The position numbers and the translations under genes were made by a program. From DASQMT01 sp963839615 (GTDB lineage Bacteria > Actinomycetota > Thermoleophilia > Solirubrobacterales > Solirubrobacteraceae), in NCBI GenBank assembly GCA_963839615.1, contig CAWIVY010000001.1, forward strand, positions 395,540-459,539: DNA of 64,000 nt. The letters are read 5' to 3'. The notes under the pieces are model-generated. The model was not told the origin of the DNA. It saw only the letters and a list, made by a program, of their open reading frames with translations, and did no database searches. Within the stretch, counting starts at the first letter, position 1, and each line of letters opens with the position of its first letter. This document shows positions 33,306-43,606 of this stretch, one piece after another.

Positions 33306-34529
33306 CGGCGAGGAGCTCGCACGGGCGCGCGCGCGGACGCCGTGGAGACAGGTGCCGACCGGAGCGGAGCTCGATCCGCAGCGCACTGGCCGCGACGGCG
33401 CTCTCCGTGGCCGCGGAGGCCGTCGCCGCCGCCCCCGCGGGGCCGGTCGTGGGCGTCGGCGTCGCCGGCATGGCCGAGACCGGCGTCCTGCTCGACGCCG
33501 CGGGCGCCCCGTCGGCCCGGCGATCGCCTGGCACGATTCCCGCGGCGTCGAGGAGGCCACGAGCCGTCAGCGCCGACCTCGGCGCCCCGGAGTTCGAGAC
33601 GCGGACCGGCCTGCCGGCCTCGGCCCTGTGCACGCTGAGCAAGCTGCGCTGGCAGCGTTCGCATCTCCCCGAGGCCGGCTCGGCCGTCCGCTGGCTCGGC
33701 GTGCCGGAATGGGTGGCGCGGTCGCTCGGAGCCGCCGAGCGTGGCCGAGCTGTCGCTCGCGTCGCGCACCGGCCTGTTCGAACTGCGCGAGCGCCGCTGG
33801 TGGACGGACGCGCTCGCGTGGCTCGGCGTCGAGGCCGGCTTCATGGCCGAGCCCGTGCCCGCCGGCACGCCGGTCGGGCGCGTTCGCGACGCGCTGCCCG
33901 GCGCGCGCGACGCCGTCATCGTCATCGCCGGGCACGACCACGTCGCCGCGATGGTCGGCGCGGGCGCCGACAGGGACGGCGACGTGCTGCACTCCTCCGG
34001 CACCTCGGACGTCTTCGTGCGCACCATCCCGGCCCAGCTCGAACCGGCCCGCATCGCCGCGGCGGTGTCCGCCGGCGTGACCGTCGGCTGGCACGTCGTG
34101 CCCGACCGCTGGGTGCTGCTCAGCGGCAACGAGCTCGACGTCGCGCTCGCGTCGGTGCTCCAGCTGCTGGGCATCGACGGCGAGGCCGAGCGCGATGCGC
34201 TCGATGCCGCGGCCGCCGCGCTGCCGCCGTCGGCTCCGCCCGGTGACGGCCCGGCAGAGCTGTGGCGCGCGGCGCTCGCAGCCGGCGCCGATCTCAGCGC
34301 CGCCACGCTCGCCCGCAGCGACGCGGTCGGCGGGCCCCACCGCCGGATCGTCGCAACCGGAGGCGGCGTCCGCGGCGCGGCAGCGCGAGCCGTGAAGGAG
34401 CAGCGCCTCGGTCCGATCGAGTGGTCGCCGGTGCAGGAGGCCACGGCCCGCGGGGCCGCACTGCTCGCGGGCGCCGCCGCGTCGGTGACGCCCGCCACCG
34501 TTGTCATGGGATCGTGCTCGCATGCCTGA
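33247..34529 (+). pseudogene. FGGY-family carbohydrate kinase, frameshifted
   Basis: Kinase segments appear in order but in three frames: LLGIDVGTSFCKAVVLDGDG (33247-33390), VVGVGVAGMAETGVLLDAAG (33395-33510), GPAIAWHDSRGVEEA (33520-33565), GLPASALCTLSKLRWQ and VPEWVARSLGA (33570-33740), then a long intact C-terminal half from ELSLASRTGLFELRERRWW to RIVATGGGVRGAA. The phosphate-binding DxGT motif and the C-terminal ATP-binding GGG loop are present. At least four indels. It would phosphorylate a ketose or sugar alcohol made by the neighbouring isomerase. Confidence 0.75.
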
Positions 34530-35445
34530 GCCCGCACGGCTGGCGGTCGTCGGAAGCCTCAACCTGGACCTCGTCACGCGCGTCGCGCGGCTGCCCGGCC
34601 CGGGCGAGACCCTGCTCGCCGACGGCTACCGGCAGTCGCTGGGCGGAAAGGGCGCCAACCAGGCCGTCTCCGCAGTCCGGCACGGCGTCGACGTGGCGAT
34701 GATCGCCTGCGTCGGCGACGACCCGGATGGCGACCGGCTGACCGGCGCGCTCGCGGACGAGGGCGTCGACGTCACCGGCGTCAGCCGGCGCACGGACGTG
34801 CCGACGGGCGTCGCGCACATCGCCGTCGACCCGCAGGGCGCCAACACGATCGTCGTCGCGCAGGGCGCGAACGGTGAGCTCGCGCGCGCGCAGGTGCTCG
34901 AAGCGCTCGATCGGCTCCCGGCGCCGGACGTGGTCCTGATCCAACTCGAGATCCCGCTCGAGGCCGTCGCCGCGGCGGCCGCGACCGAGGGCGCACGCAT
35001 CGTCCTCAACCCTGCCCCCGCCCGCGCGCTGCCCGCGGAGCTCCTCCGCCGGGTCGACGTGCTGGTGCCGAACCTGCCGGAACTGGCGGCGCTGACCGGC
35101 GGCGGCGCGCCCGAGTCGCTCGACACGATCGCCGGCCGCGCGCGCGATCTCGCCGACGGCGGCGCGGTGGTGGTGACGCTCGGCGAGCGCGGAGCGCTCG
35201 TCCTCGACTCGGACGGCGCGACGCACATCCCGGCGCCGCAAGTCGACGCGATCGACACGACCGGCGCGGGCGATGCGTTCTGCGGCAGCCTTGCCGCGCA
35301 GCTGGCGCGCGGCCACGCGCTCGTCGACGCGGCGCGCGATGCGGTGCAGGTCGCGGCACTCTCGACGACGCGCTCCGGAGCCCTGGAGGCGTTTCCATCC
35401 CGCGACGAGATCCAGGCGGCGCTGGCCCGACCGAGCGTCGGATGA
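34522..35445 (+). CDS. rbsK: Ribokinase-type PfkB sugar kinase
   Basis: A 307-residue PfkB kinase with typical ribokinase features: N-terminal VVGSLNLDLVTRVARLPGPG, the substrate-binding SLGGKGANQAVSA, and the C-terminal catalytic-base motif DTTGAGDAFCGS. Sequence style is closest to RbsK. Its ATG overlaps the kinase stop region of the upstream gene by 8 bp. It completes the sugar locus; the presence of two kinases suggests either two substrates or sequential phosphorylation before the aldolase. Confidence 0.85.
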   Translation: MPEPARLAVVGSLNLDLVTRVARLPGPGETLLADGYRQSLGGKGANQAVSAVRHGVDVAMIACVGDDPDGDRLTGALADEGVDVTGVSRRTDVPTGVAHIAVDPQGANTIVVAQGANGELARAQVLEALDRLPAPDVVLIQLEIPLEAVAAAAATEGARIVLNPAPARALPAELLRRVDVLVPNLPELAALTGGGAPESLDTIAGRARDLADGGAVVVTLGERGALVLDSDGATHIPAPQVDAIDTTGAGDAFCGSLAAQLARGHALVDAARDAVQVAALSTTRSGALEAFPSRDEIQAALARPSVG

Positions 35446-35643
35446 TGATCCTGGCCGTCGGTGAGCAGGGACCCTCGATGCATGTCGATCCATCCCTCGC
35501 CTCAACCGCGTTCGCTCGAGGCGCTCGGGTTTCGCGTCGCCCTCGCCACTCTCGCCGATCGCATCGCACTGGGGCCACCCGCCGGGTGCGAGTACGGCTA
35601 ACCCGAGCGAGCGAGCGGCGGTCGCCCGCTAGGTTGCGCCCAT
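35446..35643. other. Gap between sugar locus and MMPL gene
   Basis: About 200 bases with no convincing gene. Short frames lack homology or a ribosome-binding site. Confidence 0.3.
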
Positions 35644-37825
35644 ATGCGCAAACTTGCCGCCTGGTGCCACGATCGGCGCCGCACCGTGATCGGCCTCTGG
35701 GTCGCCGCCTTCTTCCTGTTCGCCGCGCTGTGGGGTACCGCCGCCGGCGAGTTCGTCAACAGCTTCCAGCTTCCCGGTACGGAGTCGCAGCGGGCGTACG
35801 ACCTGCTCAAGGAGAAGTTCCCGGCGCAGTCGGGAGACACCGCCAGCGTCGTCTTCGCCGTCGACGAGGGCGGCGTGCTCGACTCCGGCAACCGCGCGGA
35901 GATCGAGCGCGTCCGCGCGGAGATCGAGAAGTCGCCCGAGGTGCTCGCGGTCGGCGATCCGTTCGCGCGCGGCGCGCCCGTCTCCGAGGACGGCACGATC
36001 ACGTTCGCCCAGATCCAGTTCCGCAAGGGCGGCGGCGACGTCGATCCGGCGGCGATCAAGACGATGGCCGAGGACACGCTCGCGCTCGACGGCAAGGGCG
36101 GCGTCCAGGTGGCGCTCGGCGGGGACATCATCCACTGGTCGACGGCCGAGCAGGGCGGCGCCGGGGAGATCTTCGGACTCCTCGTGGCGGCGCTCGTGCT
36201 GTTCCTGACGCTCGGCGTGGTCGCGATGGGGCTGCCGCTGCTCAACGCGCTGTTCGCGATGATCGTGAGCCTGTCGCTGATGGCGGTGGTCGGGACCCGC
36301 CTGCTCGACGTCGTCGACTGGTCGCCGCAGCTGGCGGCGATGATCGGGATCGGCGTCGGCATCGACTACGCGCTGCTGATCCTCAACCGCTTCCGGCTGG
36401 AGCGCGGCGCCGGGCGCGACGTGCGCGACGCGACGCTGGTCGCGATCGACACGTCAGGCCGCGCCGTCCTGTTCGCGGGCGTCGTGGTCGTGATCGCGAT
36501 GCTCGGCATGATGCTGCTCGGCATCTCGTTCCTCTACGGCCCGGCGATCGCCGCGGCGCTCTCCGTGCTGTTCACGATGACCGCCGCGCTGACGCTGATG
36601 CCGGCGCTGCTGAGCAAGATCGGCGGCCGGGTCAAGCCGGCGAAGGGCGGCAACGGCGGCGGCGCCGACCTGGCCGATCAGCGAGAGCGGCTTCGCGGCG
36701 CGCTGGAGCCGCTTCGTGGCGCGCCGGCCGCTGCCGGTGGCCATCCTCGCTCTCGCCGTGCTGATCGCGCTGGCGCTGCCCGCGACGCACATGCGCCTGG
36801 CGACGAGCGACGCCAGCACGTACAAGGAGGACGACACGTCGCGGATCGCCTACGACCTGCTCAAGGAGGGCTTCGGCCCCGGCTTCAGCGCGCCGCTGCT
36901 GCTCGCGGTCGAGCTGCCGGAGGCGGGCGACGAGGCGCCGCTGCAGTCGATCGGCGACGCGCTGGGCGCGCAGGACGGGATCGCCCAGGTCCTGCCGCCG
37001 CAGCTCAACGAGAGCGGCGACACGGCGACGATGATCGCCTACCCGAGGACGACGCCGCAGGACGAGCGCACCGACGAGGTCGTCAAGACGGCGCGCGAGG
37101 AGACCCTGCCGCCGATCGAGGAGCAGACCGGCGCGCGGGTGTCGATCGGCGGCGCGACGGCGACCAACCTCGACTTCTCGAGCACGATCCGCGACAAGCT
37201 GCCGCTGTTCATCGGCGTCGTCGTCGGGCTATCGCTGCTGCTGCTCGCGGTCGTCTTCCGCTCGCTGCTGATCCCGGTCAAGGCCGGCATCTTCAACCTG
37301 CTGTCGATCGCGGGCGCGTTCGGCGTCGTGACGCTGATCTTCCAGGACGGTAACCTGGCGGGCCTGTTCGGCGACGCGACCGGGCCGATCGAGTCGTTCC
37401 TGCCGATCATGGTCTTCGCCGTCGTGTTCGGCCTGTCGATGGACTACGAGGTGTTCCTCGTCTCGCGCATGCACGAGGAGTGGGTGCACACGAAGGACGC
37501 GCGCTACGCGGTGCAGCACGGGCTGGCGATGACCGGCCGCGTGGTGACCGCGGCGGCGATCATCATGATCGCGGTCTTCGGCGCCTTCGCGATCGGCAAC
37601 GAGCGAGCGCTGGCGATGATGGGCGTCGGCTTCGCCTCGGCGATCTTCATCGACGCCTTCATCATCCGGCTGCTGCTCCTGCCGGCGGTGATGCACCTCG
37701 CCGGACCGGCGATGTGGTGGATGCCGGCGTGGCTCGACGAGCGCCTGCCGCACTTCCACATCGAGCGGCCCGACGAGGACGACGACGAACCGCCGCCGGT
37801 CGACGGCGCGTACCGGCGAGCCTGA
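35644..37825 (+). pseudogene. MMPL/RND-family membrane transporter with one frameshift
   Basis: Two halves of one MMPL protein lie in different frames. The N-terminal half (from ATG 35644) has a first membrane segment, a periplasmic region and the SSD-like block MIGIGVGIDYALLILNRFR, reading well to about 36660. The C-terminal half reads from about 36675 (FAARWSRFVARRPLP) through VFGLSMDYEVFLVSRMHEEW to the stop at 37825. A single-base indel near 36665-36680 separates them; correcting it would give about 727 residues, normal for the family. MMPL proteins export lipids or hydrophobic compounds by proton motive force. Confidence 0.85.
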
Positions 37826-37881
37826 GCCGGAGCCCGTGTCCGGCTAGGGCTGGGCCTGGTAGCGCGGCGTCGGCAGCCCGC

Positions 37882-38130
37882 CTAGTGGCGGCTCATCCGC
37901 ACCTGCAGCGGGGTGCGGGAGCGGCGCGCGCGGGCCGCCTGCCGGCGCAGCTCCAGAACGAGCGCGGCGATCTCCGGCCGGCAAGCGGCTGCGCCGCGGG
38001 CGATGACAGCTGCCGAGCGCGAGCATGGGGCCGGCGAGGAGGCGTCGTCGCGGCCGGCGAGCGGGGAACGTAGGGCTGCTCAAGCCGTCGGTGGTCAGCT
38101 GAGACCAGAGCGAAGCAGTACGACGTCCAT
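37882..38130 (-). pseudogene. Remnant of a NarL/LuxR-type response regulator
   Basis: Starting at ATG 38130 the minus strand reads MDVVLLRSGL, then loses frame. Further on another frame gives AVIARGAAACRPEIAALVLE and a linker ending in TPLQVRMSRH and a TAG at 37882-37884. This matches the receiver-to-DNA-binding linker of response regulators that accompany histidine kinases in this group, but most of the receiver and the whole output domain are missing. Identification is tentative. Confidence 0.35.
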
Positions 38131-38159
38131 TCGGCCGTCAGCGGCCCACCTGGATGAGC

Positions 38160-39836
38160 TGCGCTGTCGTTCGCGGACTAGGCAGCGTGCGCGCATTCGC
38201 CGCACGCGGGTGCCGCCGCCGGGTGGGATCTCGACCGCGAGCGTCCCCCAGCGAACGACCCGGATCGGCGAGCCCGGCGAGCCGCTCGGCGTGGCGTCGC
38301 GGCGCGGACGCCCGGGACGGCCTTCGCCGATCATCCGCCGTCGTCGACTGGCGGCACGGGACCCGGCGATCGCGACGACTTGCAGCGTTCGTCGCGCCTC
38401 CATGACGACGACGTCGGCGGCGGGCTCGCGGGCGGCGAGCCGCGGTCGAGCGCGCGACGATCGAGACCGGAACGGCGCGCGGGCGGCGAGGCCCTCAGCG
38501 CCGGTCCAGTCCCGCTCCGTCAGCGCAGCGGGATGGAGCCGGCGTGCGAGCTCGGCGACGGAGACGCTGGCGCTCAGCTCCGCCTCGCGATCGAGCGGAG
38601 CCGGCGGCGGCCTGCTACGTGCCGTTCTGCCGGCGCGCGAGGTTCAGCGGACGACAGCGAGACGAAGGCGCTGGGCGCTCGTGCATCGGCACGATCCGGC
38701 GGCGCCGACCGCGCCGTCCGGCGGCGACCGCCTCGTGCTCGACGGCGCGAACGTCGCGTAGCACCCGTGCTGCTCGGCGGCACGCGCTGGTTCTGAGCGC
38801 GAGCGTCGCGGCCGCGCCTGCCGTGCGCGCCAGCTCGCGGTCTCGAGCAGCGCCGGCTCGTGCACGATCGCCGCCACGGGCGCCCGCGCGCTCGATCCGG
38901 TCACCATGTCGGTGCCCGCTGGGCGCGGGCTGATCGACACGCGTCGTCGCCGCCGTCGATGTAGGTTCGAGATCCGGGCAGCCGGTAGGGAGCGCGAGCG
39001 ACCGATAGACGAGCGGATCGGCGGCGCTCGCGCGCGCTCACCCCGCCCGCCGCTCGTACAGCGCGCTGACCGCGCCCGCCGCGACAGGCTCGAGCGCATC
39101 GGCCCACCAGGAACGCGAACGGCATCGAGGTGATCACCGGATCAGGAGGCAGCGAAGACCTGCGTGCTGGCGGACGCCGGCGAGATCGGGAGCACGCTCG
39201 TCCACGCCGACGACGACGAAGCGGCCCCCGTCCAGACGACGGGCGCGAGCGCGCGCCGCTGCACCTCGCCGAAGCCGCGCCAGCGCCGCAGCAGCACCAC
39301 GCCGAGCCCGGCGAGCAACACGACGCTGACGACGAGGCCGATGCCCTCCCGCCGCTCGTCGCCTGCTCGTGGCCCACACCAGCAGCGGTTGTCCGGGCAC
39401 TGACGGCAGTCGTCGGCCCGCCGTCACGAGCACCGCCAGGAGCGGCAGCGCGATCTGGCGGACCAGCCGAGGACCACCAGCCGGCGCTCGAGCCCCGGCT
39501 GCACGCGCCCGCTCGGGAACGCGCCAGAGTGCACGAGCGCACCGAGCAGAGCGTGCGGACCAGCGCCACAGCGTAGGCCCAGGCGGTGTCCGCGCTCGTC
39601 AGCGCGCCGAGGAACCACGTGAAGCCGACGAGTGCGATCAGCGGGCCCACGCGAGTCCGGACGCCGCCACCAGGCGAAGATGCCCGCGCCGGCGAACCCC
39701 CAGCCGAGCGTCAGCGCAGCATGATCGAGGAGGTTGAATCGCCTCCCTCGCTCGCCGTTACGAGCGCGAGCGCCGCCAGCCCGAGCGCGAGGCCCGCGAC
39801 GGCAAGCCCGATGAGTGCGCGGCGAAGGCCGCTCAC
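38160..39836 (-). pseudogene. Decayed membrane sensor histidine kinase
   Basis: Fragments of one kinase lie in order across all three minus frames: a first membrane segment from GTG 39836 (LAVAGLALGLAALALVTASE), ALTLGWGFAGAGIFAWWRRP, LIALVGFTWFLGALTSADTA, FGEVQRRALAPVVWTG, a cytoplasmic piece with PVAAIVHEPALLET, ELARRLHPAALTERD (part of the region following the phospho-acceptor helix) and a C-terminal LAVEIPPGGGTRVRR. The DLHDGAQQR-type His box and the ATP-binding N box are not found. Many indels plus deletions; non-functional as sequenced. Confidence 0.55.
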
Positions 39837-39949
39837 ATGAGCAGACGCTAGCGGGTCGCAGCCGCCTCCTCATCCGGCCGGTCGAGCGCGAGCGAGCCGG
39901 CACGCAGGCGTAGTCCGGACTGCTGGCGGGGAACACTCGCCGGATGACG

Positions 39950-40584
39950 CCGCGGCATACGAGTCCTCGGCCGTCGCGTCCATCGACAGCGCGCTTTCGC
40001 TCGCCGACTGGAGACGGCGCGTCTTCGAGCTCGACGCGACGTCCGCGAAGACCCGGACCCGGCCGCGGCGTGGCGTCGCTGGCGGGCCGCCCGGGACGAG
40101 CAGTTCGCCGACCTCCGCGGTCGCCGCTGCCGGACGGCGAGCGCGACGATTTCACCGGCCTGGACTATTCGACTACGACCCGGCCGCGCGCGTGCTCGCC
40201 ACCGTCGAGCCGCTGGAGCCCGCGACCTCGAGATCGCCACCAGCGGCGAGGAGCCGTTCCGCGTTCATGTGCTTCGGCACGGCCGGGTTCGAGCTCGGCG
40301 ATGAGATGCTCGCGCTCGAGCTCTACTGGCTCGAGGGATACGGCGGTGGCCTCTACGTGCCGTTCGCGGACGCGACGAGCGGCGACGAGACGTACGGCGC
40401 CGGGCGCTACGTGCTCGACACGATCAAGGGCGCCGACCCGGTGTCGAGGGCGACCGGCTCGTGCTCGACTTCAACTTCGCCTACAACCCGTCGTGCTCGT
40501 AGGACCCGCGCTGGATCTGTCCGCTGGCGCCGCCGGCGAACCGGCTGGCCGTCGCCGTCCGACGCGGGCGAGCGCGTCGGCTGA
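39950..40584 (+). pseudogene. DUF1684 family protein, frameshifted
   Basis: Segments of a DUF1684 protein occur in order in different frames: SLADWRRRVFELDAT (near 40000), SPLPDGERDDFTGLDY (near 40120), VLATVEPLEP, then CFGTAGFELGDEMLALELYW and GGGLYVPFADATSGDETYGA, and finally LVLDFNFAYNPSC and the CPLAPPANRLAVAV end. These include the family's hallmark 'YGxGRY' and 'FNxAYNPSC' motifs. At least three indels. The function of the family is unknown. Confidence 0.65.
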
Positions 40585-40621
40585 GGGGCCGATCCCGAAT
40601 GGGACGATGCGGAGCGTCGCG

Positions 40622-42002
40622 TCAGGAACGCGCTGCGGCGAGCAACTGCTCGCGCGACGCCAGCTTGACCCGCGGGCGCTGCTCGCTGCGGCCGCGCTCG
40701 AGCTCCTGGCCGTCGATCGCCCGCCAGCCGTCGGCGCTCACCAGGTCCGGCTTGCGCTCGGCCAGCAGCGCGTCGATCTCCTCCCGGCCGGGCTTCGGAG
40801 GCTGCGGCAGCGCGCCCGCGTCGAGGTCCTCGACGAGGCGGTTCACGGTGTCCTCGGCATCGCGCTTGTTCGTGCCCAGGATCCCGGTCGGACCGCGCTT
40901 GATCCAGCCGACGGCGTAGACGCCCGGGAGCGGCTCGCCGTCGGGCGCGAGCACCCGGCCGCGCTCGTTGGGGAGCACGATAGTGGCGCTCGTCGAAGGG
41001 CACGTCGGGCAGCGGCACCGCCCGGTAGCCGACAGAGCGCAGCACCAGGCCGCAGTCGATCGTCTCGACCGCATCGTCGGCCGCCTGCGCCCGCAGCGTG
41101 CCGTCCTCGGCCCGGACGATCCGGTTGCGGCGGACGTCGACCGCCGCCACCGTGCCGGAACCGCGGATCTCGACCGGCGAGCGCAGGAAGCGCAGCGCGA
41201 TGCGCCGCCGGGCGCCGGCGCGCGCGGGCGCGGCCGCGAACTCGCGCAGCAGCTCGACGTTCTTGCGCGCGGTGAACGTCCCCTCCTCGGCCAGCCACCC
41301 CTGCGAGACCGTGTCGAGCTCGACGTCGCCGGGCTCGACCCGCAGGTCGACGCCGTCGAGATGGCCCAGCTCCCGCAGCTCGGCGCTGGTGAAGGCGGCC
41401 TGCGCAGGCCCGCGGCGGCCGAGCACGATCACCTCCTCGATCCGGCTCTCGCGCAGCGCCTCCAGCGCGTGATCGGCGATGTCCGTGCGCTCGAGCTCAC
41501 GCGTGCTCAGTGTCAGCACGCGCGCGACGTCCGCCGCCACGTTGCCGTTGCCGATCACCACGGCCCGCCGCGCGGTCAGGTCGAACTCGAGCTCGCGGTA
41601 GTCCGGGTGGCCGTTGTACCAGGCGACGAACTCGGTCGCTGCCCAGCTCCCGGGCAGGTCCTCGCCGGGGATTCCCAGGGACTTGTCGGTCTGCGCCCCG
41701 GTCGCGTAGATCACCGCCTGGTAGTGGCGCATCAGCTCGGAGTGCGAGACGTCGACGCCGACCTCGACGTTGCCGAGGAAGCGGCAGCCGCGCCGCAGCG
41801 TCTGCCGGTCGAACGTCTGCTCCAGGCGCTTGATCTCCTGGTGGTCGGGGGCCACGCCGGCACGCAGCAGCCCCCACGGCGTCGGCAGCCGCTCGAGCAG
41901 GTCGATCTCCGCGTCGCCGCGCGCCCGCAGCAGGCACGCCGCGGCGAACGCTCCGGCCGGCCCGGCGCCGACGACGGCCACGCGTGGTCGCGTGCCGGCC
42001 AT
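40622..42002 (-). pseudogene. Ferredoxin-NADP+ reductase (FprA-type) with one frameshift
   Basis: From ATG 42002 the protein has the FAD-binding start RVAVVGAGPAGAFAAACLL, the LLRAGVAPDHQEIKRLEQTF block typical of adrenodoxin-reductase-like FprA, and the NADP loop AVVIGNGNVAADVARVL. Near 40985 the frame must change: VPLPDVPFDERH continues in another frame as TIVLPNERGRVLAPDGEPLP, YAVGWIKRGPTGILGTNK to the stop at 40622. One indel corrected gives about 460 residues, the usual size. Its ATG overlaps the stop of the ferredoxin gene, so the pair forms an electron-transfer unit. Confidence 0.88.
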
Positions 42003-42283
42003 CACGCCGCGGTGCGCTCGGCCGTGCCCTGCTCGGCGAAGAACTGCGCGTTGAACTCGAGCGCGTACTCGTACTTCTCGGGCAGCTCGAAGTCGGGGAA
42101 GATCGCGTCGACCGGGCATGCCTCGACGCAGGCGTCGCAGTCGATGCAGACCTCGGGATCGATGTAGAGCTGCTCGGCGGTCTCGAAGTCGAGCGCCCCC
42201 AGCTTCGGATGGATGCAGTCGACAGGACAGACCTCGATGCAGGAATCGTCCTTGATGCAGCTGCCGGCGATTACGTAGGTCAT
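42002..42283 (-). CDS. fdxA: FdxA-type 7Fe/8Fe ferredoxin
   Basis: A 93-residue ferredoxin with two cluster motifs: CIKDDSCIEVCPVDCI near the N-terminus and CIDCDACVEACPVDAI in the middle. The first has the longer Cys spacing of [3Fe-4S]/[4Fe-4S] FdxA proteins. The C-terminal tail (FNAQFFAEQG) is as in actinobacterial FdxA. It precedes and overlaps the reductase gene, suggesting it is that enzyme's partner. Confidence 0.92.
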   Translation of the reverse strand: MTYVIAGSCIKDDSCIEVCPVDCIHPKLGALDFETAEQLYIDPEVCIDCDACVEACPVDAIFPDFELPEKYEYALEFNAQFFAEQGTAERTAA

Positions 42284-42422
42284 AGCTCGGGACAGGGTAC
42301 ATACCCGGCAAACTCGGCCGTGTTTTACGGGATTCACGACCGGCTCGGCGCTCGTCCGAAACCCGACACGCGGTTCTTCGCCGGCGGCGAGGCGTGCAGC
42401 ATCGCCGGGTAGCGGTTCCCTC

Positions 42423-43043
42423 GTGACCGGCGCCCCGGTTCCACAGCGCCCGACGCTGCCGAAGCTCCGCACGGCGATGCAGGGGTGCCGTGCCTGCGAG
42501 CTCTGGGCCGACGCGACCCAGGCCGTCCCCGGCGCGGGCACGTCGCGCGCGCAGGCGATGTTCGTCGGCGAGCAGCCGGGCGACCGGGAGGATCGCGAGG
42601 GCGCTCCGTTCGTCGGCCCGGCCGGCGCCCTGTTCGACCGGGCGCTCGAGCAGGCCGGCATCGAGCGCAACCAGGTCTACGTGACGAACATGGTCAAGCA
42701 CTTCCGCTACGAGTCGCGCGGCAAGCGACGCATCCACCAGCGGCCCGACGCCGAGCACATCGCCGCCTGCCGGCCGTGGCTCGATGCCGAGCTGGCCGTC
42801 GTGCGCCCGCAGGTGCTCGTCTGCCTCGGCGCGACGGCGGCCCAGGCGCTCGTCGATCGCAAGGTGCGGGTGACGCGCGACCGCGGGCGGCCGCTCGAGT
42901 CGGAGCTCGCACCCTGCACGATGGTCACCGTGCATCCCTCCTCGATCCTGCGCTCGCGCGACGACGCGTCGCGGCGCGATGCCTTCGGCGCGTTCGTCGC
43001 GGACCTCGAGCAGGTCGCGGCCGCGCTGGCCGGAGCCCGGTAG
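42423..43043 (+). CDS. UdgX-type uracil-DNA glycosylase
   Basis: A 206-residue uracil-DNA glycosylase superfamily protein. Motif 1 is GEQPGDREDREGAPFVGPAG and motif 2 is TVHPSSILR. The extra loop GKRRIH (about residues 99-104) identifies UdgX, whose His in this loop forms a covalent bond with the sugar after uracil removal. Cys residues for an iron-sulfur cluster are present (QGCRACELW and others). GTG 42423 is the start; it is divergent from the ferredoxin gene. Confidence 0.9.
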   Translation: MTGAPVPQRPTLPKLRTAMQGCRACELWADATQAVPGAGTSRAQAMFVGEQPGDREDREGAPFVGPAGALFDRALEQAGIERNQVYVTNMVKHFRYESRGKRRIHQRPDAEHIAACRPWLDAELAVVRPQVLVCLGATAAQALVDRKVRVTRDRGRPLESELAPCTMVTVHPSSILRSRDDASRRDAFGAFVADLEQVAAALAGAR

Positions 43044-43047
43044 GCCG

Positions 43048-43599
43048 ATGGCACGCGACATCGCCCTCCTGGTGATCGACATGCTCAACCCGTACGGGCA
43101 CGACGACGCGGACGTGCTCGCGGAGAGCGTCGCAGCGATCGTGCCGACGATGGCGGGGCTCATCGACGAGGCGACCGGCGCCGACGACGTCCGGCTGATC
43201 TACGTGAACGACAACTACGGGGACTTCACCGCGACGCGCGACGACATCGTGCGGCGGGCGGTGGAAGGGGAGCGACCGGACCTCGTCGAGCCGCTCGTCC
43301 CGCCCGACGGCACCGACTTCCTGCAGAAGGTGCGCCACAGCGCGTTCTACAGCACCGCGCTCGACCACCTCTTGCGCGCGCGCAGCGTCGAGACGATCGT
43401 GCTCGCCGGGCAGGTCACCGAGCAGTGCATCCTCTACACCGCCCTCGACGCGTACGTCCGGCACTTCGACATCCGCGTCGTCCGCGATGCGGTGGCGCAC
43501 ATCGACCCGGAGCTCGGTGCAGCGGCGCTGCGGATGATGGAGTGCAACATGCGCGTCGACATCGTCGACGCCGGGCAGTCCCTGGCGGCACCGCGGTGA
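43048..43599 (+). CDS. Isochorismatase-like cysteine hydrolase
   Basis: A 183-residue cysteine hydrolase. The catalytic triad is recognisable as Asp in LLVIDMLN, Lys in LQKVRHSAFY and Cys in VTEQCILYT. Members hydrolyse amides or enol ethers (nicotinamidase-like or isochorismatase-like); the substrate is not predictable here. It follows UdgX by four bases, probably in the same transcript. Confidence 0.9.
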   Translation: MARDIALLVIDMLNPYGHDDADVLAESVAAIVPTMAGLIDEATGADDVRLIYVNDNYGDFTATRDDIVRRAVEGERPDLVEPLVPPDGTDFLQKVRHSAFYSTALDHLLRARSVETIVLAGQVTEQCILYTALDAYVRHFDIRVVRDAVAHIDPELGAAALRMMECNMRVDIVDAGQSLAAPR

Positions 43600-43606
43600 C
43601 GCGCGG

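Noticed and set aside
40407..43163. 918-codon minus-strand frame as one fused protein
   Set aside because: Only the middle (to about 40985) is ferredoxin reductase; the ends are shadows of UdgX and of the shifted reductase C-terminus.
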